A stretch of 64,000 bases of DNA from Argyresthia goedartella (GCA_949825045.1 OX463806.1:41998208-42062207), one strand, 5' to 3'; numbered from the stretch's first letter, positions 9,369 through 19,230 are shown. The notes: a model not told the origin generated them from the letters alone. Translations and numbers: made by a program.

Positions 9369-10804
9369 TTATAGCCCCACACTTAGCTTATATATTCAAT
9401 AAATGTGTTGTCGATGGGGCTTTTCCAGACCTCATGAAACACAGTAAACTTATACCGCTGTTCAAATCGGGAGATAAGGGCGATCCTTCAAATTTCAGAC
9501 CAATATCTGTTCTTCCAACACTAAGTAAAATATTTGAAAAGATTATACTCAATCAAATGCTCTCACACTTCAACCGTACAAAACAACTCCACGCTAAACA
9601 ATATGGTTTCACTAGGGGTAAATCGACTACGGATGCAGGTATTACCCTTGTATCTCATATTTATTCTGCATGGGAGGCCGCACAGGATGCTATCGGAGTT
9701 TTTTGCGACCTGTCGAAGGCGTTTGATTGTGTTGATCATAATACGCTATTAATTAAATTAAATCATTACGGAGTTAGAAATAAAGCGTTGGATCTACTAA
9801 GATCATACCTAAGCAATAGAATTCAAAAGGCAGAAGTTAACGGCGTAAAATCTGATGGATCGGGTGTTAAAATTGGCGTTCCACAAGGTTCCATATTAGG
9901 CCCTTTCTTATTCCTGGTATATATTAATGATCTGCCTTTCATGGTGGAGAAATTAACTGACATAGTGTTGTTTGCTGATGATACTTCAATGGTCTTCAAA
10001 ATTGAAAGACAAAAAGGAGATTTTGATGATGTTAATGGTGTATTGTCTTTAACCTTGAATTGGTTCACAGTTAATAATTTATTGTTAAACGCTGGTAAAA
10101 CCAAGTGTATCAAATTCTCACTTCCAAATGTCAGGCAAGTTGAGACCAGTTTGGTGTTAGACAACAGCACGTTAGAATTGGTAAATGATACGAAGTTTCT
10201 TGGAATAACTATTGATACCAAATTGCAGTGGGGACCCCACATAGATAAATTGGCTGGTAAATTAAGTTCTGCGGCTTACGCTGTTAGGAACATCAGACAA
10301 AGCACGGATGTGGCTACATCTAGGCTAGTATATTTTAGTTACTTTCATAGTGTGATGTCCTATGGTATCTTGTTGTGGGGGAAAGCAGCGGATATTCAAA
10401 CTATTTTTATTTTACAGAAAAGAGCTATTCGAGCAATTTATAATTTAAAACGAACAGACTCCTTAAGAGAGCTTTTTAAAGAAATTGACATACTAACAGT
10501 AGCTAGTCAATTTATTTTCGAAAATATAATGTATGTACGCAAGAACCTTACAACATTTTCCAAACTTAGCGACAGCTGTAATGTTAACCTAAGAAATAAT
10601 CACAGACTATGTGCGCCCCGTTTTAGACTCGCGAAGGTTAGCAATTCTTTCAAGGGTCAGTGCATTCTCTACTACAATAAGATACCTCTGGAGATTTTGA
10701 AATTGCCATTTGAGCAATTTAAAAAGCATGTTAAAGCGACTTTGTCGAAAAAGGGATATTACAATGTTCAAGATCACTTAAATGACAGGACTGTATGGGG
10801 TTAA
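9332..10804 (+). CDS. LINE ORF2: reverse transcriptase domain
   Basis: The RT domain of the LINE is open from about 9332 (first ATG at 9434) to a TAA at 10804. Motifs in order are KLIPLFKSGDKGDPSNFRPI (RT1/2), GVFCDLSKAFDCVD (palm A Asp), GVPQGSILGPFLFLVYINDL (palm B), VLFADDTSMVF (palm C double Asp), LLLNAGKTKCIKF (D) and FLGITIDTKLQWGPHI (E). The C-terminal tail runs through SYGILLWGKAADIQTIFILQ to YYNVQDHLNDRTVWG. The catalytic FADD is intact, but the protein as a whole is broken upstream by the frameshift near 9330 and the stop near 8697. The enzyme would copy LINE RNA at the nicked target. Confidence 0.9.
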   Translation, partial: PVSVKVIGSVFLVIAPHLAYIFNKCVVDGAFPDLMKHSKLIPLFKSGDKGDPSNFRPISVLPTLSKIFEKIILNQMLSHFNRTKQLHAKQYGFTRGKSTTDAGITLVSHIYSAWEAAQDAIGVFCDLSKAFDCVDHNTLLIKLNHYGVRNKALDLLRSYLSNRIQKAEVNGVKSDGSGVKIGVPQGSILGPFLFLVYINDLPFMVEKLTDIVLFADDTSMVFKIERQKGDFDDVNGVLSLTLNWFTVNNLLLNAGKTKCIKFSLPNVRQVETSLVLDNSTLELVNDTKFLGITIDTKLQWGPHIDKLAGKLSSAAYAVRNIRQSTDVATSRLVYFSYFHSVMSYGILLWGKAADIQTIFILQKRAIRAIYNLKRTDSLRELFKEIDILTVASQFIFENIMYVRKNLTTFSKLSDSCNVNLRNNHRLCAPRFRLAKVSNSFKGQCILYYNKIPLEILKLPFEQFKKHVKATLSKKGYYNVQDHLNDRTVWG

Positions 10805-11067
10805 TCTGGCTCAACACAGACCTTGCTGTTAATAATTTTGTAATTATTTATTCCTGCTTATTAATCATAACAATTAAATTTTTCATATTTGTATTAGTTA
10901 AGCACATCTTATTTTTAAAAGAGATCTAAAAAAAATCTGTGGGAGTTTCTACGCCCTTCTTCTCCCACAGTGGTCCAATGTAGAGAAGAGGCAAAAAAAT
11001 GACGTTTGCTAAGTATATGTAAATATCTACAGTAATAAAGTACTTTGACTATTGACTATTGACTATT
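10805..11067 (+). repeat. LINE 3' UTR and TTGACTA-repeat tail
   Basis: An AT-rich 3' UTR contains GGGAGTTTCTACGCCCTTCT and GAGAAGAGGCAAAAAAATGA, then a GTAATAAAG polyadenylation-like signal and the repeats TTGACTATTGACTATTGAC. The same UTR recurs with a TTTGAC-repeat tail near 32483-32745, 43915-44213 and 44428-44540. The homology identifies this as the retrotransposition recognition end of a locally abundant family. Confidence 0.85.
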
Positions 11068-11071
11068 GATA

Positions 11072-11545
11072 TCGGAATGGGCTAAAACGTATATCACATG
11101 TCAAAAATCCAAGGTTGATAGGCATCTCAGGCACCGGGAAAGCCTCTGACCGGTGGCTACGTCTGTCTATCATGATTACTAGATATCTATACCCCTCTGT
11201 GGTGACTGGTAAACTGCCCACTATGTCGTGGTGAACGTGCTGGAAACGTCTGGAAATTGTTCTAAACCTGAGAGGTGTGTCTCCAGAGGCTATCCCGGTG
11301 CCTGAGATTACCGCTGAAGCGGTGGCTAAGGTCGTTTTCGAGGGATCTCAAGGCTCGGATGTCCAATACCATTAACGAGAGATCAAGGAAGACTCTTTGA
11401 GAGTGCGTTGTTTATGCATCTCATGAAGTTTTTAGGTATCAACAAAATTCGTACAATAGCATACCACCCGAAGCATAACGTTATTGTAGAGCAATGTCAT
11501 AGGTCGCTCAAAGACGCGTCGACAGCGCGCTTGAGCATCTACTTC
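11072..11545 (+). pseudogene. Ty3/gypsy retroelement: integrase relic
   Basis: Directly after the LINE, gypsy-type pol resumes at the zinc-finger end of integrase (EWAKTYITCQKSKV, about 11076-11118). The core then appears in fragments across frames: IPVPEITAEAVAKVVF (about 11290), FESALFMHLMKFLG (about 11398), and INKIRTIAYHPKHN (about 11440) with a following VEQCHRSLK-like block ending near 11505. Stops and frame changes make it non-functional. Together with 3620-3970 and 6049-6793 the order RT, RNase H, integrase on one strand is kept. Confidence 0.85.
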
Positions 11546-12155
11546 AGGGGTAAAAGATCTTTTTAAACAACCGGTTGCAGCCGCAGGCGCAGGATTTGTT
11601 TAATATTGGTGCAGTGTAGAGTCAGTGAAATATAAATAGTTTCTAAATTAAGATTTTTTAAAATAAACATTTCTCAACCAATGATTTCAATTATATTCAA
11701 ACCAGTGTAACATGTTTTTTTTCTAAATGATGTATAATTCAATTTTCATATTACGATGCGCGTGATTACCCGGTGCGAGGTTAGTTGTTCCCGATCCGCG
11801 GTCCCTGTATCACTAATGAATAAACAGAAGTTTGTGGGTCAAGAACTAGTATCATTTCGGCAGAGACTAATCCACAGTGAAGCCTCCAACATAGGCGCCA
11901 TTTATCCCACACCTTAATATTTTTCTTTCCTCAAAGATTCTCTCCTTCCGTTGAAATCAATATCTTGTCGAAGAATTTGTAACAGTTTCATTACTGTTGG
12001 AATTTCCTTCTGAACTATATAGAATTCCTGCTCCTGCTCCTAGAATTACCTCCTCTTTTTACCAGCCGTGGAAAATACACCATCATTCGATGTTCCTTCA
12101 ACTACGATTCGCCTTATTGTAATGTATTCTGGTAACCCCTATAAAGAAGCAAAAA
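11546..12155. other. Possible 3' LTR-like region, unconfirmed
   Basis: This stretch follows the integrase relic and holds no coding sense. It contains AATAAA-like signals near 11662 and 11819. A 3' LTR is expected after gypsy integrase, but I see no matching 5' copy in the window, so the LTR call is only positional inference. Confidence 0.25.
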
Positions 12156-12300
12156 TTAAGTAAGAAACATATAAACTAAACGATGAACTCTACAACGTGC
12201 ATTAAAATCAAAAATAGATTTACACCTTATTTTACGATACACATTAAAAACAATATTTCTCGCTTGAAAACGAAGTGGCTTTTTCGGCATTTTCACAAAA
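12156..12300 (-). pseudogene. Possible N-terminus of an IS630-like transposase
   Basis: On the minus strand an ATG near 12290 begins MPKKPLRFQARNIVFNVYRK. This resembles, in spacing and residues, the N-terminus of the transposase at 57970-59375, where RQACDVIFNIYLYF follows a basic start. After about 45 residues the reading stops, and no DDE domain follows in either direction. It could be a first-exon-like remnant of a related DNA transposon. The similarity is short, so the call is weak. Confidence 0.25.
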
Positions 12301-12410
12301 CAACAGATTGTCAAGAAGACATCACAAATCCCAGCAGCGGTTGACATCTCGTAATTTGTTTTGACAGGTGACAATTGGCCTTGCCATATGAAAATCATTT
12401 TTTTTGCCAC

Positions 12411-12815
12411 GAGATTCCCGTAGACCTATAATTAACCGTGCGATGCTAAACTTGTTTAGTAAATGTGGTACAAGTCAACCTTAGAAATGAACTGCTGTAC
12501 AAAGCTAACTTTCCACCCGCGAGGAATGCGTTTCGCCTCCCTCTCTCGCTCGCTCTCGCCTTCGACGCTACATTAGGACAGTGACGGGCGCTATGATATC
12601 ATCAGAGAGTGCCAAGTTAACTTTGGCGTGTAGAACTTGTTTTGAAAATTTAACAAATATGAATACTTCGGGTTACTTTAGGTTTCTCTCGAATGCCATT
12701 TAGGTGGCTGTTCGGTTTTCTACGTCAAATTGAGATAGATTTAGGAAAATCAATTATTCTGCTTGAATTGATTGATATAAGTACTGGTAAAATAATTACC
12801 TAGCGTTTACCTATG
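12411..12815. other. Unassigned region
   Basis: No recognisable coding sequence. A CT-rich run of CTCTCGCTCGCTCTCG lies near 12541-12560. Otherwise the stretch is unremarkable. Confidence 0.4.
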
Positions 12816-12820
12816 CAAAA

Positions 12821-13049
12821 AGAGCTCCGTGGTCTAATGTGTTTCCCACACAGGAGATACCGTACATTATCGGACGTTTAGTGTTTCGGAGTCCCGGCTA
12901 CTATCGCTACGTGGTATTCATACCCCTCCACCAACCCGCAGTGAGCCAGCGTGGTGGAGTATGGCTTAATCTTACTCGTATCTGAGAGAAGGCCTGTGCA
13001 CCTTGGTGGGGACATAAATGGGCTATATTTATTTATTTATTTTTACGTA
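12821..13049 (+). repeat. SINE-like lepidopteran interspersed repeat
   Basis: The sequence has the common lepidopteran repeat pattern CCACCAACCCGCAGTGAGC followed by AGCGTGGTGGAGTATGGCTT, then GGCCTGTGCACCTTGGTGG and a tail of TTTATTTATTTATT. The 3' motif GCCTGTGCCCCTCAGTGGAG recurs at about 35099, with a tail reading ACATTAATGGGC. It is probably a non-autonomous retroposon. I cannot place A and B boxes with confidence. Confidence 0.55.
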
Positions 13050-13090
13050 TGCAATTCTGGCATAGCATCACGCCTTTTCCCATACAGGGT

Positions 13091-13126
13091 TGCAGAAGCA
13101 CAGTTGTTGAAGCACAGTTGTTGAAG
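13091..13126. repeat. Short tandem of GAAGCACAGTTGTT
   Basis: The word GAAGCACAGTTGTT occurs twice in a row here, and the start of a third copy (GAAGCA) follows. There is no coding context. Confidence 0.7.
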
Positions 13127-13439
13127 CATAATTTATACCATAAGCTTAACAACGCAACTAAACCTAATTAAAATTAAAATAAATCCCCAAGTTCGCTGCC
13201 GGGTGGTAGGGTGCCCAATAAGCTGACACTATTTCCTCGCTGTATCGCTAAACTGATGAACGTTGAGCGAGGTTGGTGCCAGTTCTACGGTCTCCTGATG
13301 CTTCGACGAGGCATTTAGAGATGTCTTATGGACTCGTCGAGCATCAGGGCACCACAGCCCAGGGGTTTTCACGCCTAATTCCGTCGTTTCAATATACTTT
13401 ATCGCACGGTAAATAATGAGTATAAACACATGAACACTT

Positions 13440-14230
13440 ATGCGCAAAGGCGAGCTTACCACTAAAAGAGATTTCTTCCAGCAAACCTAGGCGGGACAGG
13501 AAAATCTATTGTTAGTAAGGGCAGTCTAGTGTACAATAAATTATATAACTTCCTACTAACATATAAAATATATATCGTTTGTGACCCTCTGCAGCTGCCG
13601 CCGCAGCGCCAACCGCGGCTGAGGTCGCCGGTAGGTGGCACGGTGCCAACGTATCCACACATCAGCGACCTTCCTTTCTGTCAGGGAATGAGGCCAAGTG
13701 CCCGGCGAATGATGCCATTCAGGCTGGCTGGCGTGACGGGACCAGCGGCCAGCGCTGCGCTGAAAGAAGAGGTCATGGTGACCTAATTGTTTCACACTGG
13801 CGCCACAACGGCAATGATAGGGTTCATTAATCCTCACGCCGATTCGCAGGCTGACGGCGAGTGTTAGTGTGGCTCGATCGAGTAGGGTGCCGATGTACCT
13901 CGAGGGAATAGCGTGCAGCCAGTGTCCTGACCCCTTCTCCCTGGCTGCTAGGAGACGAGCGCGCTCTGCCGAACAACTGGATGTGTTTGCGAGAAGATCT
14001 CTCGTTTAATTACAGAGCGGCACGTCCCACAACCTCTGGGAATTTCGGTTTGTTGGAAAATTTTGCCTCGGACAGGCTTGCGTCCAGGCATTCCTGGCCT
14101 CGGCTAGACACGTGACCTCTACATCACGGAGTGATGGGTTAATGATTTTACCATAGAGGTCACGTGCGCTATGGGCTGAAGACAAGGAAGCCGGCAGCGC
14201 CACATCGGAGATTTGCGGATCCCCAGAGTC
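13440..14230 (-). pseudogene. LINE ORF C-terminal domain with CxCG/GxH motif, plus 3' tail
   Basis: Read on the minus strand, a decayed coding stretch starts near 14203 (ALPASLSSAHSARDLYGKII) and continues through RLWDVPLC. It is broken by a TAA near 14006. It resumes as RARLLAAREKGSGHWLHAIP, then IGTLLDRATLTLAVSLRIGV, then EPYHCRCGASVKQLGHH and SAGRWSRHA. I recognise this as a C-terminal region found in arthropod LINE-type polyproteins, with a CxCG...GHHxL zinc-ribbon-like signature. After a frameshift near 13730 the 3' UTR follows, including the same GCTGGAAGAAATCTCT block as at 2656. The RT part is absent. The clade is not certain. Confidence 0.6.
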
Positions 14231-14560
14231 ACAACTTTGGTTCGATTCGCGTCAGCCTCGACTACGCTATCTAGGGACGTGATGGGTTCGGTATTGTGTT
14301 CCTACCTAAAACTAGAGGGTGGCTGTCCATAGGCTCAACTAGCAAGGAAAGAAGGATTACTTACGTTATATTCAAGAAGACCTAGCGTAACTAACCTACC
14401 TAACCTGGATACATAGATACCGGTTTCGCTCTTAACTGCTTAGATTTATTATTTGAAGATGCCTCTGCCATCTCACCTGGGAAAAGACATGTTATCATGA
14501 CTTGCTTGGCTTCGCTGTGGCTCTGGCACCCCATCTGGGAAAACGCGTCTTATAATGGTC
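14231..14560. other. Unassigned region
   Basis: No coding sense or terminal repeats seen. Confidence 0.4.
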
Positions 14561-14579
14561 AAGGGTGTGTTCGACTGTT

Positions 14580-14650
14580 GTGGTGTGACTACGGAATAAT
14601 AAATGTAACCATAGTCACACTAGTGTGGCATTTTGGTGTGACTACGGTGC
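14580..14650. repeat. Direct and inverted GGTGTGACTACGG motifs
   Basis: GGTGTGACTACGG occurs at about 14581 and about 14635, and a partial reverse complement (ATAGTCACAC) lies between them. It may be a small foldback remnant. Confidence 0.5.
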
Positions 14651-14889
14651 GTGGAAAGAGGAAATTGCGGAGAGGGTGACGTCCCTGTTAGAGTGCTGAG
14701 TGAGTCCGCATCAACTCCGTTTATCGATTTCGATATTGCACATGTTGGTGCTAGTACTTGGACTGGTTTATTAAAAAGGCATCAGTTGCCCCTTCTTCAT
14801 GTATGAAAGGGAAAAACCAATATTCCATTCTCAAGCACGAGAATTCACCAGAAATGTACTGAAAAATTGTGTCATTGAAGATTTCGAAA

Positions 14890-15050
14890 AACTGTTTCGG
14901 AACTAGTGGTTCTGTGAGCTGTAGACCTCGCGATTTACATTACCTTTTAATAAAACAGACAAACTCATGAATGCATCTGGTTACGTGCATGGAGTATGCA
15001 AGTAGCCGCAACAATAACTTTGTAAACTACATTTTGCGGTCTGAAACCCA
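14890..15050 (-). repeat. Interspersed repeat sharing the 'TTATTG..GCGGCTACTT' motif
   Basis: On the minus strand, GTTTACAAAGTTATTGTTGC and the following CGGCTACTTGCATACTCCAT match blocks at 18145, 39930 and 63940. GTGAGCTGTAGACC also recurs in related form near 60050. It is a dispersed family without visible coding. Confidence 0.5.
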
Positions 15051-15455
15051 ACCTATTGACTTTTCACTAAAATTATATAGCCTGTTACTCTCATGGTCTC
15101 TGCAAATGCGAGTCCTCATTTGTTAAAATCAGTCAAGCTATTTGGAATGTAGCGGTTTTTTGAAATTTCAAAAACTCCACATCTACACCATTTAAAAAAA
15201 TGTACAATTTTCATTTTGTCGTGTACTTTTGCGGTAACTATCCATGGACATCGACTACATCACTAAAACAGTGCCATACCAACGTGACTTGGACAGTAAG
15301 TACCTAATCAGATTAACAAACTCCTAAATAGATGTAGCGTTAGTTGTGGTGATTATCCGACAGGTGATTTCACGGAAATGACCCATGTTGGCTCTACAAA
15401 ATTAGGTAATACCCGCTATGTGTATAGTTTATCAGACAAAAACGACATCTTCAAT
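15051..15455. other. Unassigned region
   Basis: AT-rich, with no identifiable feature. Confidence 0.4.
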
Positions 15456-15897
15456 TGCATCGAACAGCAGATCTGTGTGTGGTCTGCGATAGCGAGATGC
15501 TGCTGTTCGCTGATGATGTGAAGAGGATTGTGCTGTGCAATCCTACAGAGAAACCTAAATTCATTATATATCTGAAGTCTCGACAGTCGGTTTTCTCAAC
15601 TGTAAAATCCCGTGTCGTGTAAGTGCTCGCTGGGCGGTGGCGGGGCGCCACGCGCGTGCGCGAGGTGTAGCGCGGTCTCGGCGTGCTGTTCGACGCGCAG
15701 CTCACGTTCCGCTTGCACGTGGAGTAGCTCACCGCGAAGGCGTACCAGAGGCTCTGCTTCTTATTGCGCAACGCGGCACCGCTCACATCCCGCTCACTTG
15801 CGGCTACGCGCAGTCTGTACGAGGCCTTGGTGAGGAGTATAGTTGAAACGAGTGCAGCGGTATGGTCTCCGCATGAGCGTAATTAAGTACTCATGCT
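15455..15897 (+). pseudogene. LINE RT relic, palm C to thumb (5' part)
   Basis: The plus strand encodes EMLLFADDVK (RT palm C, about 15500). After frame changes it reads LGVLFDAQLTFRLHVE (thumb block, about 15678) and then AKAYQRLCFLLRNAAPL and ALVRSIVETSAAVWSPHE (about 15740-15880). This is an RT C-terminal half of a Jockey/CR1-group LINE, GC-richer than its surroundings. The sense stops at 15897, where a SINE is inserted, and continues after it at 16155. Confidence 0.75.
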
Positions 15898-16154
15898 TTC
15901 GACGACCCGAATGGCCGAGTCGGCAGTGACCCTGCCTACAAAGCCAAGGGTCCCGGGTTCGAGTCCCAGTGGGGGCAAATATTTGTTTGATGAGAACGGA
16001 TGTTTGTACCCTAGTCATGGTTGTTTATCTATCTACGTATAATATTTATCTATATAAGTATGTGTATCGTTGTCGCACCCAAGATACAGGGAATCCTAGT
16101 TCGGGGTTAGATCAATGTGTGTAAATAGTGTAAAAAAAAATATAAAAAATAATA
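15898..16154 (+). mobile_element. tRNA-derived SINE with 5-bp target duplication
   Basis: A tRNA-like head (GACCCGAATGGCCGAGTCGG, B box GGTTCGAGTCC at about 15956) is followed by GGCAAATATTTG and a body ending in an A-rich AAAAAAT tail. ATGCT occurs just before (15893-15897) and just after (16155-16159), so the insertion site is clear. It interrupts an RT relic in a readable block. A second copy of this SINE family lies at 52195-52450. Confidence 0.85.
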
Positions 16155-16285
16155 ATGCTGGAGCAAGTTCAGAAAAGATTTTTATGAAGTCTTACAAAAA
16201 ACGGATATTACCCATTTATGTACCCGACACGATTTCGCCCGTGGGATGGCTTGCTTGGTGAGGGAATGTAAGAGAATGATGGAAC
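16155..16285 (+). pseudogene. LINE RT relic (3' part after the SINE)
   Basis: Immediately after the SINE, the RT reading resumes with MLEQVQKRFL (the usual 'lErvQkrFlr' block), then YYPFMYPTRF. The sense is consistent with direct continuation of the relic that ends at 15897. Confidence 0.7.
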
Positions 16286-16314
16286 GACGAATGCAAAAGC
16301 TAGATAAATAATAA

Positions 16315-16490
16315 TTATTTGTGCAACAAGAGAGCAAAGTTGAATTTTGCTGCGAGTGCTTGTTCGAGTCCCGAGTGTGTGAAGGATTCCATATTTGAAT
16401 CACGAGAGGAGCGAGTGATTCTACGTTAGAATCCTGAGTGAGCGAGGGACTGAAAGGCTCGTGTTGCACATACAACTTTTTCATTTTAGC
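16315..16490. repeat. MITE-like repeat with TTGTGCAACA / TGTTGCACA ends
   Basis: The ends TTGTGCAACAAG (16318) and GTGTTGCACATACAA (16462) are inverted. The interior contains repeated GAGCGAG/GAATC modules (AATCACGAGAGGAGCGAGTG, AATCCTGAGTGAGCGAGGGA). It appears to be a short non-autonomous element typical of lepidopteran genomes. Confidence 0.6.
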
Positions 16491-16639
16491 AATGAGAACC
16501 CTGTATAATTTTCTTTTTGATTTATAAGTTTTAGTGCTTAAGTTTTCTTGCACGATGATGGGACCCCCATGTGCGAGTCCGACCCGCATTTGGCCGAATT
16601 TAAATATGTTTATTTAGCGATTTCTCCAAAACGTATGGA

Positions 16640-17165
16640 CTGAATGGGAAAATATATTTTTTGTTCTAGAGGGTTTATTATTAGTCCCATTGACATCAGG
16701 TCGGGATCTAATGTTGAGGTCCTGGGGAAATCGAGGAAACTCTTCAAATATTATATGCAGACCATAGATTTTGTATTTTTTACAGTTTCTCTCGGGAAGC
16801 ATCATTTTTTGAAGTGAAATCTTGATGAAGACCACAGATGGCCACCGAAACTGCTTAATACTAATGTAGTTATCACAAAGGTTTCGACTCATTACTTTAT
16901 TAAGGTGGTAAATTTTCGTCATATTGCATTTGGTGAAGTGGAGCTGATGGGGTCGTACCAGGAGAGCTTATCTACAATTTATCAACGTTTGTCAGGATTT
17001 GATCATGGATAAATCGAGGGAACACTTGAAATAATAAAGACATATATAACCGATTCAAGTATCTTCTACAGCATGTAGCTCTTGCATTTGAACTTGCAAC
17101 TCTCGGGAAGCATGTCATGGTGAAGTGGAAATGATGAAGACGACTAGAGATTGCCACCATTATTC
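16640..17165. repeat. Degenerate direct repeats with CTCTCGGGAAGCAT
   Basis: Two blocks share TCGAGG(A/G)AAC, CTCTCGGGAAGCAT, GATGAAGAC and GATTGCCACC-like words in the same order (about 16720-16845 and about 17005-17160). A partial third block with GGTGAAGTGGAGCTGATGG lies near 16932. Probably a diverged tandem or repeated insertion of one family. Confidence 0.55.
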
Positions 17166-17169
17166 TAAA

Positions 17170-17790
17170 TCTAGGTAATTAATGGGTTGGATACGATTGC
17201 TTAAACGTTTGCTTATCAAATAGAATTTAATTAAAGAACCTTTTTTCAAACTTTTTACTTTTTCTTTAAATTGTTATAAGTGACATGGCTTATGAATACC
17301 CATAAACTGCCTAAAAATGTGCAAGTATTTTTCCAGCTCGTCGAGAAGTCGAGAACTTTTATAATAGTCTCGTCCGATCAAAGTTTGCCACTCGATGTGC
17401 TTAATTAAAATATCTTGTGATGTAAAGTGCCTCTTCTCGCCAGAGAACAAGGACGAGCAGTGCGAACCATAGTTTTAGGCGCTGTCAGTATCGCTTGTGT
17501 ATGTGTGTGTCTCAACCCGCCATTCGTAAAGTGTGTACGTACAAAAATCTTGTAAATGGGCGTCACTGACTTAAGGCGTGTGTGTAGGTTAAATTAGCAA
17601 TATGATTGATGGTGGGTGAATTTTTGGACGCAACCATAATAAACTACACAGCTGTTTGTTACGTTAGTCGCTACGGCAGAACTAAATATTTTTCAAAAAT
17701 CCACCGATTATTTCTTAAAATAATTCAGTTTTAAGATATTTTTATTACATATTTTGTGACGCAATTAACATTTCACTATTAATATTTTAG
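17170..17790. other. Unassigned region
   Basis: AT-rich, with no recognisable coding or repeat structure. Confidence 0.4.
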
Positions 17791-17794
17791 ATCG

Positions 17795-18035
17795 CAAGAT
17801 ATAGCGATTTGACTCAGAGCTATTTGACGACCGATACGTGGTTTATAGACGTGATCGTTCTTCGACTACTTTCAGCAACTTTAGAACGGGAGGGGGTGTA
17901 CTGATTGCCGTGTCAAAGCATCTGTCAAGTCAGAGATTCTGTGCACTAGAGGTCCCTCTGGGTTAGCATTGACGTCAAGCCTGGTAACAAATGGGATAAT
18001 CTACACATCTGCGCCGATTACCTGCGTTCCACAAG
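17795..18035 (+). pseudogene. LINE endonuclease relic (5' part)
   Basis: The plus strand reads DSELFDDRYVVYRRDRSSTT and then FRTGGGVLIAVSKHLSS, the middle of an AP-type LINE endonuclease. It continues with VKPGNKWDNLHICADYLRS up to about 18030. The reading is then interrupted by a dispersed repeat (18036-18452) and resumes afterwards. Stops are present. Confidence 0.75.
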
Positions 18036-18452
18036 TAATAAAAAACCGGTCAAGTGCGAGTCTAAATCGCGAACGAAGGGTTCCGTACCACCGTTCAATG
18101 GAAGCGATGGTGTGGAGTGAATAGTTTGGATTTTACACAGCAAAATATTGTTTACAAAGTTATTGGTGCGGTTACTTTCACACTCCATGTACGTAACCAG
18201 GTGCATCCATAAGTTTGTATGTGGTATTGAAAGAATTGTTGTATGGGAGCCCCCTTAAATATTTCTTTTATCCTGTTTTTTAGTATTTGTTGTTATAGCG
18301 GCAACATAAATACATCATCTGTGAAAATTTCAACTGTCTAACTATCACGGTTCGTGAGATACATCCTGGTGACAGACGGACGGACGGACAGCGGAGTCTT
18401 AGTAATAGGGTCCCGTTTGGAACCCTTCGGGTACAGAACCCTAAAAAAGAGA
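18036..18452 (-). mobile_element. Dispersed repeat 'X' (AGGGTTCCGTA...ACTTGACCGGTTTT), inserted in LINE
   Basis: In reverse orientation the copy runs from TTTTTAGGGTTCTGTACCCG (18452 end) through a GTCCGTCCGTCCGTCTGTCA-rich block to ACTTGACCGGTTTTTTATTA (18036 end). The same family occurs at 19345-19895, 50297-50940, 55435-55495 and 56385-56500. The ends are not inverted repeats of one another, so the mobilisation mode is unclear. It splits a LINE endonuclease relic. Confidence 0.8.
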
Positions 18453-19072
18453 AACAGGACAATCTCGAGGCCTTCTTGCACAGCGCTCAGGCCGATTTTA
18501 ACCAAGTCAAAAATATTACTAGGTGACTGTAATTTGCGAGATATAACCTGGTTAAAAACACCTCATATCCACACACTACACCCGACGCCACCTTCGAAAA
18601 TCTTAACAACAAGCTATTGGATTTTATAACGCTAAACGGCCTTAAGAAGTACCTACAATCATGTTATGAACTTCCAATCTAAGGTTTTGGACCTAGTGCT
18701 AGGAAATGTACCCATCGATGGCTTGGCTGAAAGCTCAGTCCTAATTAGTATTCTCGACCCCTTTCACCCACCTCCAGACTTGCATGTGTCTCTGACAGGA
18801 CACAGTGCCTTACGGGAGATTCCTGCGCCAAGACCCAATTTTTATGAGGCCGATTACTATAGTATTGTGGGACACTTAAATGTTGTCGATTGTGATGCTG
18901 CACTAAGTTCGTGTGATACAGTCAACGATATGGTTCACGTGTTTTACACTAAAGTTCGAGACTTGATTACAAAGCATGTCCTTCCAACAAGAAACACCCG
19001 ACATAGATTCCCTGTGTGGTAGGTACTCAAACAATCTGATTCGATTGCTAAAGGAAAAGAAGTGGCTGTGAG
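18453..19072 (+). pseudogene. LINE endonuclease and linker relic (3' part)
   Basis: After the inserted repeat the endonuclease continues: NLEAFLHSAQADFN (about 18461), a GDCNLRDITW catalytic block (about 18525), LDLVLGN (about 18690), and LTGHSAL in place of the usual SDH motif (about 18800). An open stretch of 118 codons (18666-19022) covers the C-terminus. YSNNLIRLLKEKKW then begins the linker to RT. The sense ends where a SINE fragment starts at about 19073. Confidence 0.75.
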
Positions 19073-19230
19073 TGGGGGTAAAAAAAAAAACCCCATGTCT
19101 TGGATGTTTATGTGTGTGACGCCGCTGTTTCTGGTTCACACGACTCAGGGTATCCTAGTGTGGGGCCAGAAGCAATGTATGTGCGTGTATGTAAGTGTTT
19201 ATGTTTATGTTAAGAGGAAAAATCACTTGG
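19073..19230 (+). repeat. SINE body fragment
   Basis: GTCTTGGATGTTTATGTGTG, then CGCTGTTTCTGG, CAGGGTATCCTAGTGTGGGG and CCAGAAGCAATGTATGTG match the body of the complete SINE at 33273-33485. The tRNA-like head is missing except for a GTGGGGGT-like remnant. Confidence 0.8.

Larger units (their letters stand above)
6794..11067 (+). mobile_element. CR1/Jockey-like LINE, about 4.3 kb, inserted in the gypsy relic
   Basis: The element carries, in order, an ORF1 relic (about 6810-7770), an endonuclease, linker and RT ORF2 (about 7880-10804) and a 3' UTR ending in repeats of TTGACTA (about 11045-11067). GATA occurs at 6790-6793 just before it and again at 11068-11071 just after it. Gypsy-type sense ends immediately before the first copy and resumes immediately after the second, so GATA is probably the target-site duplication. 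ORF1 has no clear start, so the copy is probably 5'-truncated. Four other copies of its 3' end lie in this window (about 32483, 41868, 43915 and 44428). Confidence 0.85.

Noticed and set aside
16315..17165. CRISPR-like array because of recurring short words
   Set aside because: Spacing is irregular, repeats are diverged and the organism is eukaryotic. They fit MITE and dispersed-repeat structure.
18354..18629. 91-codon reading as a gene
   Set aside because: It spans the junction between repeat X and a LINE endonuclease relic, an accidental fusion.
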